Of a DNA stretch of 64,000 nt, positions 13,201 to 28,200 are shown in pieces (the first letter of the stretch is position 1; each line of letters begins with the position of its first letter). A model generated the notes under the pieces. That model ran no database searches and had not been told where the DNA came from. It worked only from the letters and a program-made list of their open reading frames with translations. Made by a program: the position numbers and the translations under genes. The stretch is taken from positions 17,414,409 through 17,478,408 of the forward strand of contig OY987250.1 of NCBI GenBank assembly GCA_963920765.1. Reading direction: 5' to 3'. This DNA is from Ulota crispa (Eukaryota > Streptophyta > Bryopsida > Orthotrichales > Orthotrichaceae).

Positions 13201-16200
13201 ACGGGATTTCATATCTACCACAGCTTTCACCGGCTATGGATATTCTTTATATGCATGCTCCAGGTTTGTTTCCTGATTTATGTTTACCCAGGAGCTGATT
13301 GCATGCATGCCTAAAAAATTGTACCCTGATTTTGCTTATCGGTAGTATCAAGAAATGAGGTTGTACTTGAAATTCTTATGATCAGTTTGATCACAATTTC
13401 AGTGCTTTATTCTGAAATGTTACACTGGCTCACGTATAACATTTTGCCTTCCATGTGTCTTATATTTCAGGGGTTAACTATATGGGCTTTCTGCAGCAAG
13501 AATGGAAACTTGAATCTGCATGTGCGGACTATCAAGAAGATTATGAGTGTTGGTCCCACTTTTGTCCTTATGAAATTTATACAATGTGAGTTTGGTCTGC
13601 TTCTCATCGTCTGACGTTTTGGCGGGCTCCCTTAACAATTCTGTCATTAATCATGCACACAAACTATGGCAAGTAACGGCCGTTACACATGGTCATTAAC
13701 CCTTAAAGGACGACAGGGCATAGTATATACGCTGCCATATAATCTGTATTTGCTACTAGTAAGAAGTTTTAATTTGGGATCTCAAGTAGCTCACTAGAAT
13801 CGCTTTGATCTATTCTCCAACTTCTTTGTTGATCTCAAATGCAGTAAAGGTGTGAATCTATTCCAAATCCAAGGAAAATACCTCGTATTCTACTGGTCGC
13901 AGCGGCACGCTCCGTCCTTTAGGGGTTAAGAGTTCAAAGAAAATTTGTTTTAATTAAACCTTTGCCGAGATAACTAGATTTAAGAAAAAATAAACGGGAG
14001 CTTTCTGTATTTCCCAGGCAGCATTTCTCTGAGTTATAAACACCCTGGAAAGGAGATTTGAGTACAGAGTGGGCATTCTGCTCTTTTATGAGACGAAATG
14101 ACTTTGGGAAGTAAGTACTTAGACCATTTGAACATAGAGGAATTCACGTTTGTGAATTTAAGCGTGTCTGAACAACTGGTCTTTTTATCTGTGCTTGTGA
14201 AACGCTATATTTCTTCGCATAAACCTTTTTTTGCAGTGGGCTTTTATTTAAAAATTCAGGCTTGAAGACAGTGGTGACACTCTTAGAGGCTTTAATTACC
14301 AAGTTGATATCAAACATGCCCATGAGTTCGCTTGCTATTATTAGGGAAATCCGTTACTTGTTGCCGGTGAAGGAGTTTCTAGGGATGATGCTTATGTTTC
14401 ACGTCTTTTGTTGTGCAGCGGTGTTTGACATAGTGTTTATGTGGGGGGCGTTCAAAGCCACTCGTCTTCAGACCGTTGCAAGAATGCTTCTTCGATTCCT
14501 ATGGTTCGCATGTTTATCAGCTGCTGTCTTGTTTCTCTATATGTGAGTAATCAAATATTCTTGGCTTTAGGGAGCTGCCTTGTTTCATGAGGTTTTATAT
14601 AACATTTTAAACGTATTACAGCCTTAGCGGAACAAATGGACCATGTAAGTCATTGGGGGCGGATGCTTTTTGAATGCTTTCACAAAGACCATTCGTTGAA
14701 GCAACGTTTTCGTTTGAAGCGAAACTCATGTATCGTGATTCCACTGGGTTGCGTGAATTGTTTAGGGGAAGCAAACTCATTTTGGCATGTACAAGTTCCT
14801 GTGAATAACGTTGGTAGTTCTCACTTGAGTATCGTTGCTATATATACCATGTGCTGTTGGACGTAGAATCTTATGATTTCTGTATGTTCGCAAGTACTGT
14901 AGTTTCTGCCTGTTCTGCTCTTGGTACCGATTTTGTCGCGGTCACTGCAGAAAAACTATGGAGGAAGATGCAAGAAACGATGGTTCTGGTTCATGGTTTC
15001 GCATATTTTATATCCTGATATCAAGCTATGCTGGGGCAAATGTCATATTTGTCTTCCTTCTACGCATACCTTTTCTTCAACGGCAAGCTGCCAAGTGCTC
15101 TAATGTTTACATCTTTCAGTTTGTTAAGTGGCTGCATCAGGTACGGATGATTCTCTTATTCTTTAGGGCCTTTTCACATACATTTGAGCTTCTTCGTTTT
15201 TTTCATTTTTCCAATCTTCTGCTTGAGCAGTTTCGTTCCGACATGTTTGCATGAGATCACATTTACACTGCGTTGCATGTAGTAAAACTTGGTTGATGTC
15301 TTAATCTGAGAATACATAGGAGTGGATTGTGCCATTGTACCGAACCGTTTTTGTCACATAATATGACATTGGAGGACACTTCAAGCTAATGATCAGCCCT
15401 CCCAAAGGTTGTTCCTGAATCTTAATATGGTTTTAAGCACAGGAGCGATACTATGTTGGGCGCAGCATGTATGAAAGAACGCGGAATTATATCAAGTAAG
15501 CCATTTATATACTTTTTCTTGATTTTGTAATTCGTTACTGCTGTGCTGGCTAATCATAGACCAAGTCAATATTGCAGAATACAATAGTGATATTTTCTGT
15601 AATACCATAAAAGGTTGAGTAAGAAAATTTCTGTTTCTAATCTTTGAAGGTGGATGCAAATAAAGCCTGATCTCTTACCAGCTAAGTTTTTGTGTAACAG
15701 GTACTCAGTGTTCTGGATTGTTATATTGGCTTGCAAATTTGCCTTCACTATGCATTTCCAGGTGAACACCATCCCTACTTTAACCTTCAGAACAGCCTTC
15801 CTCTTCATTTAACTTTCAGTAAAGGAAAGTGTCTTATATTGGTGACAAAGACTGCAAGTACTTTGGAATATCTATAAATTATGACAACCATATACGTTAG
15901 TTTCAACATTGTATAGGTCCTGTGCTCATGTATTGTTAAATCTGATTTTGAACCTTTTAATAGTTCTGTAGGAGTTCCACGAGTACTTGGATCGTGTACC
16001 CCAGGTGTGTTGTATCTGATTAGAATTTGCTATCACAGATAATGCCACTGGTAGTCCCTACAAGGCTGATTATAGGATTTAACAACATCAAGTATAAGTG
16101 GCCAGACTTCGTTTCAGACAGTAAGTGGGCATTCTCCACAGCTCTCTGCGTATTGATTGCTCAGCTGCTCATTGATTCTTAATCTTCTCAATCCTTGTGT

Positions 16201-19200
16201 GGATCACATGGAATCTCACGCTTTGAGATATGAGATTCCTTCTCCTGGCAACTCGCCTTGCTGATAAATCTCGAAACTAATTTTCTTGTTGTTCCAGGTA
16301 ATCACAATGCTCTCACAATTGTTTCACTCTGGGCGCCTGTTGTTATGGTAACCGCTCTCTTCCAGCTGAAGTTTCTTAATTCTTATCTTGTGTAATCTTG
16401 ACTGCACCTGGATCAATTATACATCAACAATCTAGCTGTCATGTTTGTACGGGGCATGAGTCTTTACATTCGCTTTGTTAGTCTATCTTATTTATTAATT
16501 TTCCATATAAGGTATAGGGACATTATCCTGTCCCGTAAAATGTGCATATAGATCGTCCCTTCAAGGCTGTATATTCAAATGCTTAGACCACTCAAGTTCT
16601 TGTATCTGGATCATCTTTGGGCACTCCGTATGGTTGGTTCCGAAGGTTGGTTATAGGGCCTGACCCAACCCAGCTTTACTGATTGCGTTTCATTAAAAAA
16701 AAAACTCACATAATTGATTTTCTGGATTCTTGTTGAGAAGGTGAAAATTTTCTAACTTCCTTTGCTGCTGAAATTTTCTGATTTCTTACATTTGTTTTAA
16801 TGGCCAAGAATCTCTAAAGAATTGGAATAAGGTCCCTCAACTTATAGTTTTAAAGGGTTGGTCGTAAATACCGCATCCCTTTTCCTGAGATTTGATTGGC
16901 GGTCTGCATAAAGCTGAATACTTCGCATGTCAGCTTCAAATGTCTAGTATTAGTGCTCTGATAATTTGAAATCTTGTTTCTACAGATCTACTTCTTGGAC
17001 ACGCAAGTTTGGTATGTTGTAATATCAGCCTTACTTGGAGGTATTGAAGGTGCACGAGATAAGCTAGGAGAGGTCAGTCATTGGCTCTTATGTTTCTATG
17101 CTTCTCATGCAATGACTCTTGCTACATAAATGGTTGAAAGATGAGTTCAGTTCATGAGGTTTTCTAGGTTTATTAAGTGGCAGTGACTAGAGAGCATTTC
17201 TCTTTAAGCTGCAAATTTCCATGGGTTGTTGCATCAGGAGCTGGATATGATATCTGGAGTTCGGAAATATAAGATAAACCACCAAACGAATGTCCAATTA
17301 CGGATTGTATAGACTGCTAATTTGATGTTTTGATTCTGTGGTGTATTGACATCCTGGACTTGATTGATCAGATTCGAACTCTGGAGATGTTGCGGAAGAG
17401 ATTTCCAAACTATCCTGCAGCATATGTGAAACATATGCAACCACCTATTAACAGGTCTATATTTTCTTGACACCATGTATCTTTTTTCATGATTTGCATT
17501 TAGAAGGTTCTTGATTAATGTTTTTGCACTCACAGAAACGCTGAAGATGGCGGTTATCCAGCTGCTTATACCTCTTCAGCATTTGTATGTCTAGATTATT
17601 ACATTATGACGAGGCATACAGTAGCGGTGTAGCCTTCCATCAATCTTCGTTCATAGGTTCTTGTGAGCCTGTGGCATTGTATAATAATGATTGATCTGGA
17701 AAGCAACGTTAAGTCAGATCATGTACTGGAAAACATCGTCTAATTAGTCGATGGCATTTTCCTGCAGGTTACTCTCACCTTCTCCAAGTCACCATGATTC
17801 ATCAAGATTGACAAAGGTATTCATTTCTCCCTGGCATTTAATGTTGGAATTTTTCTTGCACTTTTATTCTTTTCTTGAGTTGGGACTTATATTTGTATTG
17901 ATGTCATTGCACCATTTATACTCTTGCTAATGCATTCTTGATGTTTTTGCGTCTCTGGCGCCTGACAGTGTACAAGCTAATCCTTTCCAGTAGAGCTCGT
18001 TATTATACTGCAGTTCTTAAGACTTCTATTTCTACGAATGGCTATTGTTACAGTTGTAGAGGATTGTTTTTATTGGGTTAAAACGGTGAACCTACTAACT
18101 TCTGCAAATCTCTAATTTGATAGTTTACTCAAATAGTTCCTCAGTGTTTTTTAGATATATCCTCTGTTGAGGATCTAGTACTGCACAATCTCTAATTTTA
18201 AGCTCAACCTGTAGGCAAAGCCGAAGAAGCTGGATGCGATTAGGTTTCAGCCGATCTGGAATCATGTTATCAAGTCCCTTCGTGAGGAAGACCTTATTAA
18301 TAACAGGTGACACCCTTGGAGTTTTATAATTTTTCTGTGTGTTAAAATTCTTCTCGCTGCTTGGGTAGTCAAACTACTTCTTAAACAGTTGCAGTTCAGA
18401 CTGAAATGAGTTTCCGGTTTATCACTGTCAATCAACTGCAGCTTATGCTTTACAGACTCCTGACTCGAGTGTGATCTCTGCCACAGAGAGAAAGTTTTGT
18501 TGAAAATGCCTCCCAACTTAATGTTTCATTCAAACGGAGCGCCAAACGATCTCATTCATTGGCCATTGTTTTTGCTTGCTAACAAGGTATGAATCGTCAT
18601 TCACATCGAAGATATATTATTCTATGACTGTGCATCTCATATCAGAGATCTAGAATCGTCTCACTGTGTCCATTCTTCTAAATTTTGCTGTAAGATCTTC
18701 TGTTTACTGGCTTTGAGGTGTTGTGGTAGGTGCACATCGCAGTTGAACTTGCAGTTGAACACAAGACGAACCAAGAAGGACTTTGGGACAAAGTGCGGCG
18801 CGATGAATATATGGCTTACGCTGTTCAGGAGACTTTTGAGACGTTGGAACCTATGTTGGTGTCGGTTTTGAATCCCGCGGGGGCTCAATGGTGAGTTGCG
18901 TTTTCAATCGAATCTTCTGTACGAGAGATCGCACATACTTTTCAAATTATCTCAATTTCATTGTGGAGGTCATGTTAGCAAGCTTGAACATTTTCTAAAC
19001 TATAAAAATTGGTAGGTTTACACCGTCATTTGAGAAACAGGTAAGGTTGAATTTGATTTTGCGGCTCTGATCTAGAATCTCTCTGAATTGTTGTGCAATG
19101 CCTATGCAATGAGAGGATGCTGATAAATGATCTTACTTTGCTGTGTTTGACAGGGTAAATGAAATTTTTGGAAGACTCAGATATTCGCTTGGAAGTGCTG

Positions 19201-22200
19201 ATCTTCGGGATAATTTCAATCTGAATAGGCTGAGGGATGTGTTGGAAAAGCTTAGAGACCTCACAGAGCACTTGGTATAGTCACACCACATAGCGACATT
19301 CCTGAAATACTTTGGGTCATCATGCCTTTCATCTTGTAGAGCTTTTGTGTCCTGACGAGGGCGTTTATGCTTTAGTGTCTTGTTGGTTAAATTGCGAGCT
19401 CTGATGAGGTTTTCACTCAGGGAAACGAAGATGTGCCCGAACGTCGAGTCAAAGCAACAACAGCCTTTTTCGAGTTGTTCGATGTTATCATGCGTGACTT
19501 CCTCTCCTTCAGGACCAGGTTAGTTGCCTTCAAATCTTCTGCGTTGCTGAAATCAAGACTGTAAAGTTTGTCTGGATCAATGAAAACAAGTGATGTTTTG
19601 ACATTATGATATGCTTTTGCATCGTAAGCCTCAGCAGTTGCTACGGGTGTGTTTCAATTACCTGAAGGGAATCGAACCTCTTCGAAGTGATGCTTTGATG
19701 CAGAGTGTCGTTACATAGGTGGAGTCTTGATAGAAATCTTCTACTTTGAAATGTCATTAATAAATGAAAATTTGTTTTGAAGAAACTGAGGCTTGCCCGC
19801 AATTCTTCCTTTGGAGACTGTGGGTAAGGAAACGTGGAGCTTACTTAAAACGGAAAATTTTATTTCTTGTCGATGGCACAATGTACCATAGTAATATTCT
19901 AAGGAAATAACTTGGAAGATTTGTAATAAACGAGTATTAACAGGTTCTATCGACTCGGTACTTAGTATGAGTCGGCGTCACATTCCTATGCTTGAAGTTC
20001 TCAGTTTCTTAGGAACACTGGCAATGGCCTTCATTTTATGTTTTAGATTTTTTGTTACCTGTGGATGATGTACGGTCTATGACGCTAATTGAATTCCCAC
20101 ATTACAGGGGAGAGATTGACGAGGCCCCAGGGTTTCGGGAAGCTGTACAAAGTGGGCTCCTTTTCACGGACTTGAATTGGCCTAATAAAGCTGGGGTAAC
20201 TCTCCTTGTATTGAGTGTCTCAATTAGTTATTGCTGGAGAGTTTTAATCTATTTTAAACTTGCAGTTGATTCCTACCTACAATGTCATACAATATTTGGT
20301 GCTTTGTTTCCAATCTTGAGATGGGGTGATCTAATTTCAACTCAAGGACTATGTGGGGATTCATAGCTGTTTATAGTATAAAAAGTTCTTGTCTGTTGTG
20401 CACATGCACCAGAAACTACTGAAATTTGTGCTTTACCGACCTTTGCTGTATAGTGTCAGATTAAAGTACTATACATTGAGATCATTGCCACCCGTGAAAC
20501 CTCTGGGTGAAACTTTGTTGTTTTGTTCTTCTATTATTTTGTTGTTTCTAGTAGAAATCTGTGCTCTTGAATAACTGGTTCTTTGACTTTGATGCAGCAA
20601 AAGCAAGCTAAACGTCTCAATAACTTACTTACAGTTCAGAAAATCAAGGACCAGGAGGGCAAGACAAAAACCCTTAATACAGAGACTATTCCCCACAATT
20701 TGGAAGCTCGTCGGCGATTGCAGTTCTTTACCAACTCCTTGTTCATGCACATGCCAGAAGCACCTCCTATACGAAAAATGTTTTCTTTTTGGTGAGTTCT
20801 TGTTTACACTTTTGTTGATCACCAGACAGGACAATACATGCATATACCGCCCTATTTTGAATGTACGTACTGTCCATGAATTTCATTATAGCCATGAGTA
20901 CTGCATTTTTGAGCTCTATTGTTTTCCTCCATTCATCCTCATATATTGGTTTTCTTCCGATTAATTTCTGATATTATGTCTTGTTTGCATTTTTTTCTTC
21001 TTTTTTTTGTTACATTGTTGGGCGGGCGCTGTTCTGATTTGAACGATTCGCACATTAAATCATGTTTTCTGTAGTGTGTTTACACCTTACTATGAGGAGG
21101 ATGTGATGTACGATATGGAAAAACTATATCAAGAGAATGAAGATGGTATCACCATACTGTTCTATCTACAGAAGATCTATCCTGGTGGGTAATATTTCAT
21201 GAGAACATTCCATTCATATTTGGCTCTATCCCAGTCCATCACTCAGTCTTTTGCAAGATTTTGATCTTTCCAATTCATATGTAGAGTTCAATCAATCTTT
21301 TTTGATCGTAGTTCTGATATCTTTTCTATTGTTGGGCTTGGTGACATTTCTGTCGTGGGCAGACGAATGGCAAAATTTCTTAGAGAGAATCGGGCTGATT
21401 GAGAACATTGTTACCCGAGAAATTGAAAATCGGAAGTCCGAGAAACATGAGTGGGTGAAGCTTGAGTTGCGACTTTGGGCCTCGTATCGAGGTCAAACTC
21501 TCGCTAGAACAGGTATGAGTTAGTTTGCATTATTTGCTGGTGAGGATTCTGACCATGCATTAAGGTCAGAAACGGTAACTAGGGCAGTGACGTTGCTTCC
21601 AAATACTGCTGTAATGCAGCTTTGTAGTTTTATTTTTAGAACTATATCTTTTTGATTGAGCAAAGGTGTATCATGCAACATCTGGTCTCCTAATTGGTTT
21701 ATCGATTTTTATTGTTAATTGAGGTTTGATCACATAGTCTTCTGCTGTTTTTTGCCGATAAACCAACGTATCGGACGAAACGTTGTGCAGTTCGAGGGAT
21801 GATGTATTACAAGGCAGCTTTAATCATACAGGGAATGCAAGAAGGTGCATCTGGTGGAGGTAAATCCCTTATGTTCTCAATTATGCTACGTTCGTGATGT
21901 CTTCTTGTGATTTGTGACTTTGTGTAGTTGAATTAGCTGACTCGCCGTCTCTGCCACTTTCTTCATTAAAATGCTGTTGTTTTTTATCCTTATTATTGTG
22001 AGAATTCGGAATGGAATTCCTTTGTAGGGAGAGCATTTGCGATAGAATTAGTCACTTATTTGATTACGAATTCTAGGGCATCAGCGAAATGTAATTATGC
22101 ACTAGTTGGCATTTTGCGTTTTCGTGCTTCGTACGTTGCATACTGTAATCGAGAAATTCTATTGCTGAAAAGTTAGACCTCATCTGAAGGTCCTTGTTTC

Positions 22201-25200
22201 ATACTTACAATGCTCTGGATGATTTCCTGAATAGGCAATGATTATTCTTTGATTTGTGTACTTTGTTCTGCGCAAGCAGATCTTGAGGAGGGAATTCCTC
22301 CGTCACTGGTTGAAGCACAACGATCAATCAACCGTAGTGCTGAAGCCCAAGCTGAACTGAAGTTCACATATGTTGTTACTTGTCAAATTTATGGTGAACA
22401 GAAAAGAAAAGGAAAAGTCCAAGCTGCAGATATCTTGTATCTTATGCAGAAGTAAGATTTCTCGAATTGCCATGCGCGATTTGTTCTAAAACTAAATTTC
22501 TTTACTCCTTAGTTTCAATGAACTCTCCACTATTAAAGAAATATTTGCACCTTATAGTCTACAAGTCTTCTAGAATCATTTCTCTCGTTTTGATATAATT
22601 GAATAGAGTTGCACTATCTTTCTTAGACGTCTGTTTGTATGGAAATATTTTAGACTGACAGAATGTTGGACAAGTCTGCTATCAATTTTTTGAATTATAA
22701 CCACTAAGCATCGAGGACCCTTATAGCTTATCCCCTATCTGGTCCACATAAGTATTCGTTTCTATTTCTGTAATCTGAACATTTTCTCATCTTGATGTTG
22801 GGTTACTATGCGATTACTGTTCGGCCTTACATGGGTATAGTATTAAAGTTGGTTTTATATTCTAGGCATGAATCATTGCGGATTGCCTACATAGATGTAG
22901 TGGAAAGTAGTAGAAAAGGCACGAAGCCCTCCTACTACTCGAAACTCTGCAAAGTTGATAGATCTGATCCATCTCTCAGAGACCAGGTGTGTTCCTGTTT
23001 GAACTCTTTCAATTTAAGATTGTACATCTTCCTTAATTTTGCTCTAGGGTTGGCAGGCTCTCATTCATAACTTGTGGTTGATATGTATTGTCACAACTTG
23101 TTGTGTTTTGGGATGGATGTATTGGCGAAGACGCATTCTTTCCTCTCCATAATGTCGTCATTTGAGAACCTGATACGTTATATCCTGAAAGTAGTCATTT
23201 TATATCTCTATCCCATTCTTGGCGCAAATTAAGATTTCGCCGGTAATGCAAATGCAGGAAGTGTACTCGATAAAGCTGCCTGGCGACATAAAGCTTGGAG
23301 AAGGCAAACCTGAAAACCAGAATCATGCTATTGTCTTTACGCGTGGAGATTGCATTCAAACGATTGATATGAACCAGGTTTGATTTTGCACCTTAACTCG
23401 CCAGAACCCTGGGTGTTTTTTACAAAATGAATGTGCGTTGATATATGACTTCCTCCACCTTGATTGTTTACTTTCCGCCTCATCCATTAATTGTATTCGG
23501 GCAACTCACTTATACCACACAGGATTTCAATAGAATTTCTCTCGAATGTACTTACAATCATTTTTTAAGTTCACCGCAAGGTGATTTTTTTTTGCTTGAA
23601 TTCCTGTACGGCTGACTATAATATTTGATGTAAGAAGATACTGGCTAATATTTAATTATCTTGGGCATTTTTGCAAGATCTTTAATAATTTGATGCCCTT
23701 TCACGTTAGTATCTCTCAGAATAGATGTGCGGTCGGATATTTACCACTGGGACTTGGCCTATTATCAAACTATGATTGCAGGAACTAGCTACAAGAACCT
23801 ATGTTATAACAAGGAGGATGCTCTTGTGTTATGTTTGCAGTAATATGTTTTGGAAGTTTAGATTTATTTTTATTTTTCAGGATAACTTCATGGAGGAAGC
23901 CTTCAAGATGCGAAATCTACTCGAGGAATTTAGCAAGACAAATCATGGCTTGCACAAGCCTACTATTTTAGGCGTTCGTGAACACGTGTTTACTGGAAGG
24001 TTTGTACCCTCAAATTCAAAGTTGCAATGTTAAGTTCGGGATGTTTATGGGAATTGATGGTAGTGAATGATTTGCAAAGTATCCTTTCCTCTTTACTAAT
24101 AGTCTGGTACGTGACATGCCTTAAGGTCTATGCATGTTCCAAGATTTCAGTACTAATAATTTCGACAGTACTCGGTTTGTATTGTCGATTATCTTGCTTA
24201 ATTTTCCCACAAATTGTGATTCTTTCAGTGTATCTTCGCTGGCATGGTTCATGTCAATGCAAGAAAGTAGCTTTGTGACTCTCGGTCAACGAGTGCTTGC
24301 AAGACCTCTCAAGTAAGTTCTTTGTACATTTGAAAAACAAGTATTCCTTTCTAATATGTGTGTGGACTGTCAAATGATTTTTATATCTAAATCAGTTTTT
24401 TTGTCAAATGTTCTTCTCTGTTGTTCTTCCAAGGTATCACGTGTTAAATCCCGTATTGGTATGGTTGCTTACGAATTCAGAGGTTTTATGGTCTCTCAAA
24501 TTTTTCTTGACTTCAGGAATTACATCTTCTGTAATAATGGGTGCTCGTTGGGCCTCTCTTCTGCAGTTTTTTTGTTTACGTGTTAGAACTAGGGCGCTTC
24601 ATATCATATCATTCAACATAGTCATGATCCTTGTGTGCAGGGTGAGAATGCATTACGGTCATCCAGATGTGTTCGATAGGGTATTCCATATCTCGAGGGG
24701 CGGCATCAGTAAAGCGTCACGTGTCATCAATCTAAGTGAAGATATATTTGCAGGTTATACGGTTTCAGTGTCTTCAAAGTTTTATCAGATTGAATTTTTT
24801 TTAGATACTTTTGATGTTATCCAATCATGTTTGATCAATTTCTGATTTTCACATGTTGAAGCTTTGCCATTCTCCACTTTAATAAATTCCTTCCGAGAGC
24901 TGTGAGACTTTTGGGTTTGCTCTAATTAGACGGGATTGTTCAGTAAATCTGAGGTATTGAACCGCTGAATTGCCACAGGTTTCAATACTACACTTAGGCT
25001 TGGCAATGTTACGCACCATGAGTACATTCAGGTGGGTTCTTCTTTGGAGGGATTAGTACTTTTTGCCCTATGTCGCATTCCGCATCACGTTTAGACTGGT
25101 CACAAATAGTGGATGCACCTGTAATCTCCTGCCATTGTTTTCGGTTATGTTGCACGCTCTGCTGTTGCTTTATTGCCTATTTGTTCGCATATCATTGCTT

Positions 25201-28200
25201 GAGCCTCACCTTATGATCTTGCCTACCCTCTGCATTTCAGTATATATCCTCTCAAATTTTGCCCAACTGAGACTAATGTGCTGGCCTCGTGTGTTCTGAA
25301 CATACTTTTGAATGGCTATTGGTTGTGAAATGTGATCTATTGTGTAGGTTGGAAAGGGACGAGATGTCGGGTTGAACCAAATTGCCCTGTTTGAAGCCAA
25401 GGTTGCCAGCGGCAATGGTGAACAGACTCTCAGTCGAGATGTGTACAGATTGGGCCAACTCCTTGATTTTCCTCGTATGCTTTCGTTTTTTTACACATCG
25501 GTTGGCTTTTACGTAACTACTATGGTACGTCCAATGCAAGACTCTAATTTATCGTGTATATGTCTTTTGACTTCTCGTGACTTGTAAAATTCAAATGTTT
25601 GATCTCCAATGTTTGCTGAACTCCTTACTGTTCCTTCCCTGGTTTTTGCTAGCCGTGATCGGGTTGTAGGGTTTTCGAGCAGAAAATCTTTTATTTAATG
25701 AGTACTAAGCTACATTCTATATGTTGTGCATTCGATGGAATTTTTTGCTAAGTTCGTCGTTGATTTAATTTGTCCTGGTCAAGTGGGCGGAAGAACTAAT
25801 ACATGGATGATTTTTGACGCAGATGACTGTCCTGACACTATATGTCTTCCTGTATGGCAAAGCTTACCTAGTAAGTGCTTCTTTGATTGTAATTTTTTAG
25901 CTATTTCTTTATCAATAACAAATATAAACCTACTGTTTTCAGACACATTTGCTTGTCACAATTTCTTGCATTTTGACTCGGGGATTTCTCTCGAAGGCTT
26001 GAAAACTGAGTTTGTCAATGAATGTGTCCAACTGACTATGGCGAATATTGTCTGTATATTTGGATTTGAGTTCTTTTTATTGCTTTGCGTGATCAAATGG
26101 TATGGGCGATTAAGACAATGCTGTTACAGGCTCTTTCAGGTGTAGACGCCTCTTTGAAAAGGAGCAGTGAAATTTTGCAAAATCCATCTCTGGAAGCTGC
26201 GCTCAACACTCAATTTCTATTCCAAATTGGCATCTTCACAGCAGTACCTATGATTGTGAACCTCGTATTGGAGCAAGGCATTTTGAAGGTGTGATTTAGT
26301 CCATGTGACTCTGCTGTTATTTATACTCTGATATTTGATGGCTGCTATCTGTATTATCTTCTTGATAAACCAGAATTGCCATTCTAGTCACAGAAGTCGG
26401 TGCTGATTTTTTAGTTGGTGATGACGTTGGGTGGACGTATTCAGGCTATCATCAGCTTTTGTACAATGCAGCTGCAACTGGCTTCAGTATTCTTTACCTT
26501 CTCGTTGGGAACACGAACACATTACTTTGGGCGTACAATCCTTCACGGTGGTGCGAAGGTACTCGATTCCTGTCCGTTTATGTTAAAGTTGTCATTGATG
26601 AAATTTCTTGTGTTCGCTGCATGTGAAATATAATTATTTTTCTGAACTCTCTGTTATGGACTTCTTCAGTGATTGGACTGTTGTTGCCTTTTGAGCTGAT
26701 TTTTACTCTTCATCAAAGCTATTTATAGGTTGTGTACTTATCGTCAGCTGTGACATGTTTCAGTATCGATCTACTGGGAGAGGTTTTGTTGTGACGCACA
26801 TTCATTTTGCCGAGAACTACCGTTTGTACTCTCGTAGTCATTTCACAAAAGCGTAAGACCTTCTTACATTATGTGTGGGCTAGTTACCCATCTTTGCTCA
26901 TTGTAACTTGGATCATCTTATTTTTAAGGTACCGTTGAATCACTGTGGTTAAATGTCTTCTTAACTCTGCAATCTAATCAAACGTGTCTGTATATCGGCA
27001 TCCAAGAGAGTTCTCTAAATGTCCTCTGATTTCGAATAACTCTGTAAATTTGGTTGCCATTCTGTGCAGATTGGAGATTATTATGCTTTTGATAATCTAC
27101 TTGGCATATGGAGCTCAAAGTCGAACATCAGCCACTTTTATTTTGCTTACCTTCAGTTCTTGGTTCCTAGCCTTATCTTGGCTGTTCGCCCCCTATATCT
27201 TTAACCCTTCTGGATTTGAGTGGCAAAAGTAAGTAAAAATCTTCTCTTTGATGTGCAGTGACTGGATTTTAAATTCAAGTTTGGAAATGGACTTGTCGGA
27301 AGTTAGTTCAAAATTCAGTACAACGAGGTTAAAAATTAATACTTATCAATTTTGGTCTGCAGGACCGTTGAGGATTTTGACGACTGGACGAATTGGATGT
27401 TCTACAAAGGAGGAGTTGGTGTTAAGATTGAGAACAGCTGGGAAGCTTGGTGGTTTGATGAACAAGTAAGTTTTGACGTCTTATCGATAGTGCAATTCTT
27501 CTGATCATAAGAGTACTTCCTTTCAAGTCTCTGTCGCTCTAAATCTCTCTTTTATCTTTGGCCGTTGTCGCTCATAATGGATTTATGATATGGACAGGAT
27601 CACATTCGTTCACTGAGAGGCAGATTTTGGGAGGTGATTTTGTCATTGCGTTTCTTCTTGTTCCAATATGGTGTAGTCTACTCACTGTCAGTGACAAGGG
27701 GAAGCACTAGTATTCTGGTGAGCACGTAATTCCGCCACCTGGAATGGACCTCACAGTTCCTTTATCATTGGCCTTTACTGACTTGCAGAGTGTGAGTGCT
27801 CTGGGATGTATTGCGAAGTTACTGATTTTTATTGAGTTTGTTTTTAATTCGTGTGCTGTAGTCTTGAAAGACTACTCTGCTCCTTCCTATTATCTCGGTA
27901 ATACCATGCCAAGCAAGCATGTTTTTCTAGTTGGGATTCTTCACTTTTCGTCAAAGCAGTGGCTGATTACATCTTAGCTTGATACCTCCCAAAGAAGTCC
28001 TTTGGATTTTGAAGATACCTTCTTCTTGGGTGCAGGCATACGTTTACTCTTGGTTGGTGCTGCTTGGATTTTTGATCATTTTCAAGGTGAGAATGTTTGG
28101 CTCTCAATACAGGTTTTTGATTAATGAAATGCAAGGCGTTGCTGCGGGATCTCAATTGTATAATAAAGTCGTTTGATATATTTATATTAATTGTGGCTTG

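Noticed and set aside
27200..27215. TTTAACCCTTCTGG resembling a TTAA-element end
   Set aside because: It is inside a callose synthase exon encoding the conserved IFNPSGFEW segment.
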